Assembly (NCBI RefSeq): GCF_004349265.1
Contig: NZ_SMFL01000007.1
Coordinates: forward strand, 1 to 64,000
DNA length: 64,000 bases
Direction: 5' to 3'
Source of the DNA: Dyadobacter psychrotolerans
GTDB taxonomy: Bacteria; Bacteroidota; Bacteroidia; Cytophagales; Spirosomataceae
The notes under the pieces are model-generated. The model searched no databases. It saw only the letters and a list, made by a program, of their open reading frames with translations, and was not told the origin of the DNA. A program made the translations under genes and the position numbers. Shown here in pieces: positions 46,659 to 55,446 of this stretch; positions within the stretch are counted from its first letter, which is position 1; each line of letters opens with the position of its first letter.

Positions 46659-47651
46659 ATGTCAGCACCCATTCTTGATACATTCGGGCGTAAGCATACT
46701 TATCTGCGCATCTCGCTGACAGATAAGTGCAATCTGCGCTGTACGTATTGTATGCCTCAGGAGGACATGCAGTTTATGCCATCGAAATGGCTGATGCAGG
46801 CCGAGGAAATTGAGCTTATTTCGGAGATTTTTGTTGAAATGGGTGTAGACAAAATCCGCCTGACAGGTGGCGAACCTTTGATACGCAAGGATGTCGGTCG
46901 AATTATTAATAATCTTGGGCAACTGCCGGTCTCTTTAACACTGACCACCAATGCGGTTTTTATCGACCAGTTTATTTCTAATCTAAAAGAAGCCGGAGTT
47001 AAATCGCTGAATGTTAGTCTGGATACTTTAAAGGAAGCACAATTTAAAAATATTACCAAACGGGATCATTTTGACAAAACACTGAGTAACATCAATTTGC
47101 TGCTCGCTGAAGGATTTGTTGTGAAGATCAATGTCGTTGTGATGAAGGGCGTGAATGATTCTGAGGTAAATGATTTCGTTAGATTAACCCTGGATAATCC
47201 AAATCTGCACGTACGGTTTATTGAATTTATGCCTTTTAACGGTAATAAGTGGGATATGTCCAAAATAGTATCTTACGCCGATTTACTCGCCGAGGTCAGT
47301 TCAGAATTTGAATTTGAAAAATTGCCTGGTGAGTTGCAGGATACCGCTCACCGTTTTCAGGTAAAAGGCGGAGCAGGCTCTTTTGGGATTATTGGTACGG
47401 TAACACATCCGTTTTGTTCCGGCTGTAATCGTATCCGCCTTACTGCTGATGGTAAGCTCAAGAACTGTCTTTTTGATACCACAGAAGTAGATTTACTTAC
47501 TCCTTTACGTGCCGGCGAGGATATTCGTCCTTTGATACACGGCCACTTCTATAAAAAACACTTCGCTAACGGCGGGCATGTTGGTTTTGATAAACATGAT
47601 GCAAAAACCGACTATGAGCAAAATCGCACAATGATTGCGATTGGCGGGTGA
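46659..47651 (+). CDS. moaA: GTP 3',8-cyclase
   Basis: A 330-residue radical SAM enzyme that starts cofactor synthesis by cyclising GTP. The SAM-binding cluster is C24-x3-C28-x2-C31 (CNLRCTYC). A second 4Fe-4S site near the C-terminus is seen in CSGCNRIRLT and CLFD. LTGGEPLIRKD is the GGE motif. The protein ends IAIGG, the conserved Gly-Gly tail of MoaA. It is the last gene of the moeA-moaD-moaE-moaCB-moaA cluster. Confidence 0.97.
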   Translation: MSAPILDTFGRKHTYLRISLTDKCNLRCTYCMPQEDMQFMPSKWLMQAEEIELISEIFVEMGVDKIRLTGGEPLIRKDVGRIINNLGQLPVSLTLTTNAVFIDQFISNLKEAGVKSLNVSLDTLKEAQFKNITKRDHFDKTLSNINLLLAEGFVVKINVVVMKGVNDSEVNDFVRLTLDNPNLHVRFIEFMPFNGNKWDMSKIVSYADLLAEVSSEFEFEKLPGELQDTAHRFQVKGGAGSFGIIGTVTHPFCSGCNRIRLTADGKLKNCLFDTTEVDLLTPLRAGEDIRPLIHGHFYKKHFANGGHVGFDKHDAKTDYEQNRTMIAIGG

Positions 47652-47660
47652 ATTGTTCGG

Positions 47661-47963
47661 TTAATAGTCATTCCAAAATTGATCGGGATTTCTGTAATGA
47701 CTTAGGACTGCATGAATACGAATTACTCCTTTATCCTGGAGAACATTGAAGGGTATTGAATACGGAAATATGTCAAGTAGGGCTGTTCTGACATGATTAT
47801 ACCGGATAGAATAAATCATAGGAGTTACCTTTATAAGGAGAAACTTCCTTTTTAATTCATTTCTGAATCTTTTCCCAAGACCTTTTTTTATTTCTTCATA
47901 GTAACTGGCGGTGTCGGTTATATCCAAAAGAGCCTCAGGACTAAATAGAAGTTGATAAGCCAT
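47661..47963 (-). CDS. RelE/ParE-family toxin
   Basis: A 100-residue protein starting YQLLFSPEALLDITDTASYYEEIKKGLGKRF, which is the N-terminal helix pattern of ParE/RelE toxins. It continues with RYNHVRTALLDIFPYSIPF and IRIHAVLSHYRNPDQF, matching the family C-terminus (conserved H-Y-x-R). The antitoxin gene ends 5 bases upstream on the same strand. RelE proteins cut mRNA at the ribosome and ParE proteins target gyrase; the sequence alone does not decide between them. The frame is intact. Confidence 0.83.
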   Translation of the reverse strand: MAYQLLFSPEALLDITDTASYYEEIKKGLGKRFRNELKRKFLLIKVTPMIYSIRYNHVRTALLDIFPYSIPFNVLQDKGVIRIHAVLSHYRNPDQFWNDY

Positions 47964-47968
47964 TTCTA

Positions 47969-48178
47969 TTATTCATCAAGTATTTTGAATACAGTATCTT
48001 CATTGATTAGTAGTTCAGGACTGTTTTTATATTTTTCTATCCTGCGATCCACTTCTTCAATTTGCCAGCCAGGAATTTGTTGTTCGGATATGAACTCGAT
48101 GGCATCTGCCTTTTGCAGGTCGTCTATTAGTGCAGCTGCATAATCTTTTTTTATCCTGATGTGATAGGTGCGAGCCAT
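47969..48178 (-). CDS. Antitoxin of the RelE/ParE pair
   Basis: A 69-residue protein, MARTYHIRIKKDYAAALIDDLQ onwards, ending VFKILDE. The start is taken at 48178, because the next in-frame start at 48205 overlaps the -7 box TATCTTTG at 48203-48210. Part of it, AIEFISEQQIPGWQIEEVDRRIEKY, is the helical region expected to wrap the toxin. The toxin gene follows after 5 bases, so the two are coupled. DNA-binding class is not clear. Confidence 0.75.
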   Translation of the reverse strand: MARTYHIRIKKDYAAALIDDLQKADAIEFISEQQIPGWQIEEVDRRIEKYKNSPELLINEDTVFKILDE

Positions 48179-48202
48179 AGTTGGTACCAGTTTGAATGCA
48201 AT

Positions 48203-48210
48203 CAAAGATA
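48203..48210 (-). promoter_or_regulatory. Bacteroidota -7 box of the toxin-antitoxin pair
   Basis: The minus strand reads TATCTTTG, an exact TAnnTTTG match, 24 bases before the antitoxin ATG at 48178. It excludes a longer antitoxin start at 48205. Confidence 0.55.
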
Positions 48211-48387
48211 AAAAAATACAAGAACTTTTACTAGCTGGATGTTTTTCAACCGCAAACTTGCGATTAGCGGCTGAAACCGTTCATCCTTTATTTTTTGCCA
48301 TTTATACCAACGATGCAACATGGCTGGCCTGTTAGGTCTCTTTCGTAAAATCTTTAAAAGTTTTACAACAAGTAACCTTCAATAGCC

Positions 48388-48804
48388 ATGAAAAAATTAA
48401 TCAAAACCATCTTTGCCGCAGCCTGCGGATTATTGTTATTAAATGCTCAGATTTCAGCTGCTCCGTTTGATACAAAAGCGGAATGTAAGAACAATAGCTG
48501 CGAAAATTTCCGTGTTGGTATGTACCGTGTGAAAAACACTTTAACCATGAACTTACTACTGGAAAAATCAAAAGGCCAGCATGTTACCATTTGCCTGAGA
48601 AATGATAAGGGAACCGTCCTGCATGAGGAAGTAGTAAATAAGTCTTTCGAAAAATTTGGCCGTAAACTCAATTTCTCAGAAATTAAAGACGGAAATTACA
48701 CTCTTGAAATCTCGGATGAAAATGAGAAAATCGTAAAAAATATCAACCTGGCAACCACTGAGGTTAAAGAAACAAATGGCCGTACGCTGGTAGCTATGAA
48801 TTAA
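48388..48804 (+). CDS. Small secreted protein of unknown function
   Basis: A 138-residue protein with a signal peptide (about 1-24, ending ISAA). The mature part is predicted all-beta: TLTMNLLLEKSKGQHVTICLRNDKGTVLHEE and DGNYTLEISDENEKIVKNINL look like an immunoglobulin-like or sorting-domain-like sandwich. The pattern resembles the C-terminal domains of Bacteroidota secreted proteins, but no other domain precedes it. It is a single gene, convergent with the GT87 gene and separated by a terminator. Confidence 0.68.
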   Translation: MKKLIKTIFAAACGLLLLNAQISAAPFDTKAECKNNSCENFRVGMYRVKNTLTMNLLLEKSKGQHVTICLRNDKGTVLHEEVVNKSFEKFGRKLNFSEIKDGNYTLEISDENEKIVKNINLATTEVKETNGRTLVAMN

Positions 48805-48812
48805 TTGATTGT

Positions 48813-48851
48813 ATCGTTACAGGGTTGAAGCCGCATTAATCCTGTAACGAT
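48813..48851. terminator. Terminator between the small secreted protein and the GT87 gene
   Basis: ATCGTTACAGG (48813-48823) pairs perfectly with CCTGTAACGAT (48841-48851) over 11 bp, followed by TTTTA. It lies between two convergent genes. Confidence 0.65.
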
Positions 48852-48852
48852 T

Positions 48853-50031
48853 TTACTGGTCTTCCCGTAACCTGGGAGCGATATTGCCTGCCATCATATC
48901 GTAGAGGATTTTTATCCAGATCAGGATACACGGCACGGCTTTAATTACATAAGGGAATATCCATTGATTCCGGATAAATTTTGGAAAAAGATCGGTAGAA
49001 GATAATCCGGTAAATATCAGAGCCAGAATAAGTAAAACTAGATTCTCTCTTTTCTGAAATTGGGAAAAATACCAGAGTGCCACACCGCTGATTGCAATAA
49101 TGAATGTAGGTGATTCCGCACGGTGATTGAAGATAACCACCCAGATAAGAATCGAAGCAAGCATCAGAATCCTGAAATGATATCTGGAATATTCTTTGAC
49201 TTTCAAGAGCGGGATACAAAATAATACAACTCCTGCAAGACTCACATAAGTTTTATTAACGTTCCAACCAAACCATGTTTTCAGCCAGCCTATAACTGAA
49301 AGTCCATCGGAAATGGAATGGTCGTTAGCCAGCATATTTGCCCAGCTTTTGTATAAAAAAACAAACTGTTCTGCATCAACAACTACCAATGGTAGAAGTG
49401 TAAAAAGTATCGCCCAGAATGCGGTGGTAAAAGTCAGCTTTAACTTGCCCGGATAAAGCAGATATAGCGCAAGGCCTACAATCCCGAATAGCTTGATAAA
49501 GATGGTTGAAACGATACAAAATGAAGCCATCCAGTATTTTCCCCGTTCTAAAAAACCAAAAGTGAAAATAAGTAAGCCTGCGATCAGTGCATTACTCTGT
49601 TCATTTTGCAGGGTGGTGAGCAGTTCACTGAAAATGAAAATGAGTATCAGTCCTTTTGTTCGGTTATCAATTTTGGGTAAATAGTACACGGAGTAAAAAA
49701 GCACTACTGCGTTTAAAATGGCCCAAAGTGAAAGTCCGACTGCATCAGGAAGATAAGCGAGCAGCCCGAAAACCAGTGCAAAGGCAGGGCTGTATTTAAA
49801 TAAATCCCATTGCTCTTCTACATAAAGTATATATAGGTCTTTTCCTTCAATAAGGTGAAAAAACGACTGTTTAAATATGACGTAGTTGTTGTAACAGGTA
49901 TATAACCGGCCATCTTCTTCAAAAGTCTTTAATCCCGCAAAGTAAGATTGTAAAGCTGCAAAAATGGCGATTGCCAGAAACAGAAAAAGAATGGCTTTTT
50001 GGTTAAGAAGAAAACGGTTTATTGCGGTCAT
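48853..50031 (-). CDS. Glycosyltransferase family 87 (DUF2029) membrane protein
   Basis: A 392-residue membrane protein with about 9-10 helices. The GT87/DUF2029 signature is visible: EDGRLYTCYNNYVIF, then GKDLYILY, WDLFKYSPAFALVFGLLAYLP. This is a GT-C-fold family best known from mycobacterial mannosyltransferases that use polyprenyl-phosphate sugars at the periplasmic side. The sugar and acceptor are unknown here. A TAGATTTG -7 box lies about 40 bases before the start. It is unlinked to the polysaccharide locus. Confidence 0.82.
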   Translation of the reverse strand: MTAINRFLLNQKAILFLFLAIAIFAALQSYFAGLKTFEEDGRLYTCYNNYVIFKQSFFHLIEGKDLYILYVEEQWDLFKYSPAFALVFGLLAYLPDAVGLSLWAILNAVVLFYSVYYLPKIDNRTKGLILIFIFSELLTTLQNEQSNALIAGLLIFTFGFLERGKYWMASFCIVSTIFIKLFGIVGLALYLLYPGKLKLTFTTAFWAILFTLLPLVVVDAEQFVFLYKSWANMLANDHSISDGLSVIGWLKTWFGWNVNKTYVSLAGVVLFCIPLLKVKEYSRYHFRILMLASILIWVVIFNHRAESPTFIIAISGVALWYFSQFQKRENLVLLILALIFTGLSSTDLFPKFIRNQWIFPYVIKAVPCILIWIKILYDMMAGNIAPRLREDQ

Positions 50032-50068
50032 ACCAGGCTGATCGGACTTTGAAATTCTAATTTTAGGC

Positions 50069-50076
50069 CAAATCTA
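50069..50076 (-). promoter_or_regulatory. Bacteroidota -7 box upstream of the GT87 gene
   Basis: The minus strand reads TAGATTTG, an exact TAnnTTTG match, 37 bases before the start at 50031. No clear -33. Confidence 0.45.
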
Positions 50077-50199
50077 TGCTAAACCTGGATTATCCGGGCT
50101 ATGCTGCTTTAATCTTTTGTCAAAGATCTTCTAAGGAGATTCAATGAAGAATGTTAAAGTTATCCTTCACTGAATCTCTGTTGTTATTAAAACTTATGA

Positions 50200-51126
50200 T
50201 CACTTCATATAACCCATTGCTTTGAGCCATCCTTCCATGGCAGCGGGCCAGTTGACAAGCGAGCCTTTTCCTTGGGTTCGGAATCCATAACCGTGACCAC
50301 CAATTGGGTAAAGATGCATTTCGGCAGGAGTTTTAAATTTTTTCAGGGCTAAATAATATTCAATGCTGTTTTCAACCGGTACAGCGCCATCGTCCATTGC
50401 GTGCACCAAAAATGCTGGCGGTGTTTTGGCACTAACCTGCAACTCGTTGGAATAATACTTAATCAGCTCTTCCGATTTTTCAGGCCCCAGAAGATTATCG
50501 CGTGAACCACCGTGCGCCAGTGTGGGCGACAAAGAGATAACAGGATAAAGCAGGATTGAAAAATTGGGCTTAGCCTCTTCCGAAGCCTTCTCGCCCATGT
50601 TGTAATGTGTTGAAATGGTTGCAGCCAGGTGTCCTCCTGCTGAAAAACCCATTACTCCGATTTTGTTCAGATCGATATTCCATTTGCCTGCATTCTGGCG
50701 GATCAGTTTCATGCCTTGCATAGCATCCATTAAAGGAACTTCATGCTGATGTGTCATGGCTTTTTCGTTTGGTAAGCGGTATTTAAGTACAAAAGCTGAA
50801 ATCCCTCTTTCGTTAAACCACTTTGCAAAATCACTTCCTTCGTGCGATGCAGCCAGAATTCCATATCCGCCGCCGGGACAAATCATCACTGCTGCACCTG
50901 TAGCTTTTTCTTTTGGAGCAATGTAGGCGGTAATTGTCGGTACGGTAACGCCGCTAATCCTCAAAATTCCATTCGCATCCGTAACTGACTTTTCTTCAAC
51001 CGAACTGGTTTTAAAATTAGGTACTTTGCCTTCCGGCCAAAGGTTTATGATTTCAGTTTGTGCCATGGATTGCAATGATGCGGCTGATAAGCCTAAAACA
51101 ATAAGTATTCCGGATATAAGTTTCAT
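50200..51126 (-). CDS. Secreted alpha/beta hydrolase (esterase, xylanase-associated type)
   Basis: A 308-residue esterase with a signal peptide (about 1-22, ending SMAQ). The fold has PGGGYGILAASHEG as the oxyanion-hole region. The nucleophile serine is in GFSAGGHLA. The acid is probably the aspartate in AMDDGAVP, and the histidine lies in GGHGYGF. This layout is common in acetyl-esterases acting on plant polysaccharides. Substrate not determined. It is on the same strand as the XrtN genes but 60 bases after them, so a shared transcript is possible. Confidence 0.85.
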   Translation of the reverse strand: MKLISGILIVLGLSAASLQSMAQTEIINLWPEGKVPNFKTSSVEEKSVTDANGILRISGVTVPTITAYIAPKEKATGAAVMICPGGGYGILAASHEGSDFAKWFNERGISAFVLKYRLPNEKAMTHQHEVPLMDAMQGMKLIRQNAGKWNIDLNKIGVMGFSAGGHLAATISTHYNMGEKASEEAKPNFSILLYPVISLSPTLAHGGSRDNLLGPEKSEELIKYYSNELQVSAKTPPAFLVHAMDDGAVPVENSIEYYLALKKFKTPAEMHLYPIGGHGYGFRTQGKGSLVNWPAAMEGWLKAMGYMK

Positions 51127-51186
51127 TGGTAGTTGCTTTTTCTGATAAGACGAGAGCGTAACGAATTTACCCTAAAAAAGGGAAGA

Positions 51187-52476
51187 TTAAAGCCATTCCT
51201 GTATAGCTAGTTGTAAATCTTCCTTGCTTGTTGAGGTTACGTTTATCAGTGCGAAATTACCTTCTCCTTTTATCATACGCCATCGCCAGTCCAGCTGGCT
51301 GTTGGTGTTACATTTATTGTTTGAAAACCACCAGGCGGTTTGTAAATTTTCGTCACCTTTCTGTAAAGTACCTGTATAAATGCGGTTACCCGATATTATT
51401 TCCTGTTTCACACTTTTAAATTCATAACCGGAGCCTTTCCAGCAAATGTAAGGGCTGTGGTCTGTGGCGTAAAATCCATTAATATTCTTTACATAAACAA
51501 GGGCATGTTTATTCCTGAATTGGGTAATTCCGTTTTCGACGATTTTAATATTGTAGTTTCTACTTTTCAAAATTTCCGGATTTACAGTGTTTAGATGGTT
51601 GGCTTCCGTTTTATGAAGAATTAGAAATGCATTTATTACAAGAATTATACAATTTATATACAGACTGTAAGTATTTGACTGACTTGTGATTTGTATCGGA
51701 AATGGGCGCGAAAATTGTTTATAGACCAATTTGATCAGGAAGAGGAGAGGTACCCAGACATAAATGACAAGCGATAAAATACCCACGAAATCATGCATGA
51801 TATCCTGCGGGGGAATATTGAAAATGACGAGTATTAAAATACGTATAAGATTGCTAAATATATTTAGAACAAAAACGATGGTCATTAGTAGCGGCGTTGT
51901 AAAAAAGGAGAGATTTTTGCCGGTAACGTGTTGATAATGTTGATTTAAAAAGACACCGGCTAAAAAAGAAAGGCCGATCATACGAAGTCCCATACAAGCG
52001 GGGTCAACAGAAAATTCTTCTCCGTTCATTTGAATCAGGTTCCCGGAAATACGCACATCAAATCCTGCCATTTGTAAAATATGACCTGTCCATTCACTTA
52101 ATTTGATACGGATCGGGAACGTGAAAATTTCACTAAGGTATTGGAATAACGGCGAGATGATTAAAAAGATCCAGAGCAGTAAAGAACTGATCTTTTGATA
52201 ACAACTCTCAATCAGGAGAATTACAGTAAAGGTAAAAAGCAAATATCTCACAGTTGCAGCATGGACGTAAAAGCCTGCTGCCATAATCAACAGCACTAGT
52301 GGCAAAAAGCGTAAAGATCGGTTCTGCTTTCGCTGGTAGCGAAGCACGTAAGGAATCAAACATAAGCCAATCCAGAATGTGGAGTCATTTAGGAAATAAC
52401 CACTTCTGAAAAACAATAAGAACAGGATAATACAAACAACCGGAAAAACTTTGAACATTAGGAATTTACCGTACAT
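51187..52476 (-). CDS. xrtN: Exosortase N
   Basis: A 429-residue integral membrane transpeptidase-like protein with about 8 helices followed by a soluble domain. The catalytic triad of exosortases is seen: C161 (DPACMGLRM), R212 (SNLIRILIL) and H228 (IMHDFVG). The C-terminal periplasmic part (about 265-429) resembles an EpsI-like extension. Exosortases recognise a short PEP-CTERM-type tail and process the protein at the membrane. Its start overlaps the end of the VIT-domain gene by 11 bases. The XrtN subtype is assigned from this partner and lineage. Confidence 0.87.
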   Translation of the reverse strand: MYGKFLMFKVFPVVCIILFLLFFRSGYFLNDSTFWIGLCLIPYVLRYQRKQNRSLRFLPLVLLIMAAGFYVHAATVRYLLFTFTVILLIESCYQKISSLLLWIFLIISPLFQYLSEIFTFPIRIKLSEWTGHILQMAGFDVRISGNLIQMNGEEFSVDPACMGLRMIGLSFLAGVFLNQHYQHVTGKNLSFFTTPLLMTIVFVLNIFSNLIRILILVIFNIPPQDIMHDFVGILSLVIYVWVPLLFLIKLVYKQFSRPFPIQITSQSNTYSLYINCIILVINAFLILHKTEANHLNTVNPEILKSRNYNIKIVENGITQFRNKHALVYVKNINGFYATDHSPYICWKGSGYEFKSVKQEIISGNRIYTGTLQKGDENLQTAWWFSNNKCNTNSQLDWRWRMIKGEGNFALINVTSTSKEDLQLAIQEWL

Positions 52477-55072
52477 AATTCCTGGATAAAAAGTAAGTTA
52501 CCATGATAATAAAGACAAGAATCAGAGCCCATTCGTGCGGTTCCGGCACCGCGCCGGATCTTTTTAAAGTGGCATTATCCAGGCTGTTTTTGCTTTTCTG
52601 AATGTTGAAACGCTCGTAATCAATGGTTCTTTCAAGAACGATCAGGCTCGATACAGGAGTAACAATGTTTGCTTTGAGTGCCTGTTCTACAAGCGGAGAA
52701 TTTTCGTCAATGTTTTTCAGATATTCAGGATTTAAATAATTTCGCCCTATTTCTTGCATGATGTGACTGTAAGCAAATAATCTGGCAAGATGGTCAGGAG
52801 CATTCCCGGAAGACGTCATCTTACTTTCACGAATGATTATACCCGCAGGTTCAATTTTAACCACTGGGGAGTCATTATCTGCATTCACTTCCGGATCTGC
52901 CGGAAAATGTTGAGATATAATTGATTGTTTTATCTCACTCAGTCCAGCTTTTTCGGGTCTTATAATCCGTAGCTCACTCAGTGTTTTTTGATAAGGAGAC
53001 AACTGGTTACCGATCACGAATGTTCTCAAAGGAGGTGTGTTTGGTAATATCCGGCTCATCGAGTCAGAGAATGGACTGCCCGACAGATCTTTAAGGTTGG
53101 GGGAAGTAAGTGTGCCCTTTGTAATCAGTAAAGAAGTTTTGATTGCCGGAATTTTATGAATGGGGAAAAGCGTATAACGTTTGGCAGCAAGCCTTTCAAA
53201 TATTTTATCTTTATTATCGGTGTTTAGGGCAGTGAACTTGTCATCGTACACGTATGGATTTTTGTTTCTGATCAGGTCATAAATTTGATCAAATTCAATT
53301 TTTGTCCATTGAGCATTTATGTCCAGAAAGAAGGTTTCAGGGCTAAATGTTTCCGGTTTTGGTGTGTCCGCTTCTATCAGGTAGGATTTCTTATTAAAGG
53401 AAAAGCTGTTTTTGGAAAGGGGGGGAGCTGCAAAACTCAATTCCCATTCGGGCTTGTATTTTCCTTTTGACCTAAAAACGCCACTAATAGTCTCAGTTCC
53501 AAAAGGAGAATTTAGATTTGAAACATGCTGACCAAAATCAATCGCAATATTTTCGTTAGCATCTTCATTTTGTAATCCGCGGAAAGTAATGTTTTGGTAA
53601 GTGAGTCTTCCGTTTTCATATTTCAAAGGCGAAGTAATTCCGATTTTAACACTTCTGTCCTGCTTTGGAGTACATGGAAAAACTCTCATTTTTACCGTAT
53701 TGCCTTCCTGCCAGTGAATGACAGAAGGATCTCTTTGCTCCACTCCAACAATTGTTTTATACGCCGAATCCGCCTTCGCCTGGGTTGTCAAGTAGCCCTT
53801 TTCTTCTTTGCCGTTCATCCAAAGGGATAATGAACTTACAACCGATCCTTCCGGAAGGTAAAAAGTAAAAAGCGCTTCTTCAGGTCGCCAGAGGGACTTA
53901 GAATGATTCTTAACTGTTATTAGTTTTTCGGTATAAGCAAGCCGGTATTCTGGGTATATTTTTGCGCTGGTATTGATATTTTTTATACGCAAATCCTGGC
54001 CCGACCATAACCGGTCCTGTGTATAATGACGGCCATCAAATAGCACATTCATCAGCCCGGTTTGCTCTTCCCTGGATAAGTCCGGCCTGCGGGAAACGTA
54101 GGAAGCAATTAAAACCAGCGGATCATGTCGCTGTAAATCTTCTAAATTGTTACGTTGTGGCACAAAACTGCCGCCTTCCCCCGAAACCTGATTAATAAGG
54201 TTCCCAAGAATGACCTTATCCGTCACCGTTCCGTTTTTCAGCATTTGTCCCAGCCGTATCCATGCCGGAAGCTCTTTTTGATTACCAGTTTCAACCTGGC
54301 TTTTTATATTCTGAATTTCATAGGTAACATCAGTCCATTTATTAGAAAAATAAACGATAACAAAAATTGGCAGAATGATACCTGCAAGAATGAAAAGTTT
54401 ATACTTCTTCCAATTTTGAAACAATATTTTGTTAAGGATAATCACCACAAACAAGGGTACGAAGGCATGTACAGAAATACCCAGAAGTATCAATGCAGGA
54501 ATAGCGAATGGATAGAACCAAACCAGACAAATACTATAATAGGTCCATAAAACAGTAGAAAATCCAAGCAGAAAAAATAAAAGCCTTTTTTGCCATAACA
54601 GCAGCCAGGATCGCCATGCATACAATGCCATTGCCGCTAATGAAATGACAATAGTAACGGATAACCAGGCAGTTGACTCACAGAAAATTTGTATTGATAC
54701 GTTCAAAGAGAAGCAACTTACCAGCCAGATGGCTCCAAGCAGCAGGCGGTGGAGTTGAAACTCCCGTTTTTGTCTCATCCAGATAAATTTCAGTTTACCG
54801 GTACCAAGTAATAATATCGTATAGCAAATAGCAATACAATAATTAAGAACAAAGCAATCGGAAATCAGGGAAATTGATTCTTGTGAGTTTCTGCTAAAAA
54901 GAATAAAAAATATACAGCTAAGAAGAAGACAAATCAGTCCGACCTTATGATCCCTGTCTGTAAATGCTGAAATACGAGCTGCCGACGCTTGCGAAATGTG
55001 CTGTACTTCATTGAGGTTAACAGGGGGCGTCGCCAGCTTTTGAATATTGGGAGTAAAATCATTTGTCTTCAT
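52466..55072 (-). CDS. XrtN-sorted VIT-domain membrane protein
   Basis: An 868-residue protein. About seven helices fill residues 45-250. A VIT (vault inter-alpha-trypsin) domain follows at about 365-515, with RLAYTEKLITVKNHS and LWMNGKEEKGYLTTQ. The region after it (about 575-640) is where a von Willebrand A domain would be expected, but its usual DxSxS site is replaced by FFLDINAQW. The C-terminus is a sorting tail with PEP at 843-845, a hydrophobic helix and RNYVR at the end. It overlaps xrtN by 11 bases, and is the likely single substrate of that enzyme. Confidence 0.83.
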   Translation of the reverse strand: MKTNDFTPNIQKLATPPVNLNEVQHISQASAARISAFTDRDHKVGLICLLLSCIFFILFSRNSQESISLISDCFVLNYCIAICYTILLLGTGKLKFIWMRQKREFQLHRLLLGAIWLVSCFSLNVSIQIFCESTAWLSVTIVISLAAMALYAWRSWLLLWQKRLLFFLLGFSTVLWTYYSICLVWFYPFAIPALILLGISVHAFVPLFVVIILNKILFQNWKKYKLFILAGIILPIFVIVYFSNKWTDVTYEIQNIKSQVETGNQKELPAWIRLGQMLKNGTVTDKVILGNLINQVSGEGGSFVPQRNNLEDLQRHDPLVLIASYVSRRPDLSREEQTGLMNVLFDGRHYTQDRLWSGQDLRIKNINTSAKIYPEYRLAYTEKLITVKNHSKSLWRPEEALFTFYLPEGSVVSSLSLWMNGKEEKGYLTTQAKADSAYKTIVGVEQRDPSVIHWQEGNTVKMRVFPCTPKQDRSVKIGITSPLKYENGRLTYQNITFRGLQNEDANENIAIDFGQHVSNLNSPFGTETISGVFRSKGKYKPEWELSFAAPPLSKNSFSFNKKSYLIEADTPKPETFSPETFFLDINAQWTKIEFDQIYDLIRNKNPYVYDDKFTALNTDNKDKIFERLAAKRYTLFPIHKIPAIKTSLLITKGTLTSPNLKDLSGSPFSDSMSRILPNTPPLRTFVIGNQLSPYQKTLSELRIIRPEKAGLSEIKQSIISQHFPADPEVNADNDSPVVKIEPAGIIIRESKMTSSGNAPDHLARLFAYSHIMQEIGRNYLNPEYLKNIDENSPLVEQALKANIVTPVSSLIVLERTIDYERFNIQKSKNSLDNATLKRSGAVPEPHEWALILVFIIMVTYFLSRNYVR

Positions 55073-55446
55073 ACTATTTTATTTAAAAGTACTTTGTAAT
55101 GCAAAGTAAAATTAAAATGTCTGAAAATCCTTGTTTAATCAAACTAAAATTTCAACTGTTAACAACTTAGGATAAGCGCAGATATACGGGGTTATTATTC
55201 AGTAAGGTGAGCCGATATGTTTCAAGTGCAAAGGATTTTTATAATTTCAATCCGCTGTTATAAGTGTATATGTTACATTTATAGAAAAAAACTGCATTTC
55301 AGTGTAGTAAATGAGAGGTAGTTTTTTTCTTATTAATCTAATTCGGTTGGTGCCAGAGAGTTGTTATACACGGATTGTTCCATTGGAGTAAATCTGTAAT
55401 CTGTTCCGGCCGGTTCTTCTTTTTATAAATATCATTTTATCACCTC
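55073..55446. other. Divergent intergenic region, 374 bases
   Basis: It lies between the VIT-domain gene and the PVC-type cytochrome gene, and is AT-rich. A near-consensus -7 (minus strand TTACTTTG, near 55110) may serve the VIT gene. No coding frame or RNA was recognised. Confidence 0.35.
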
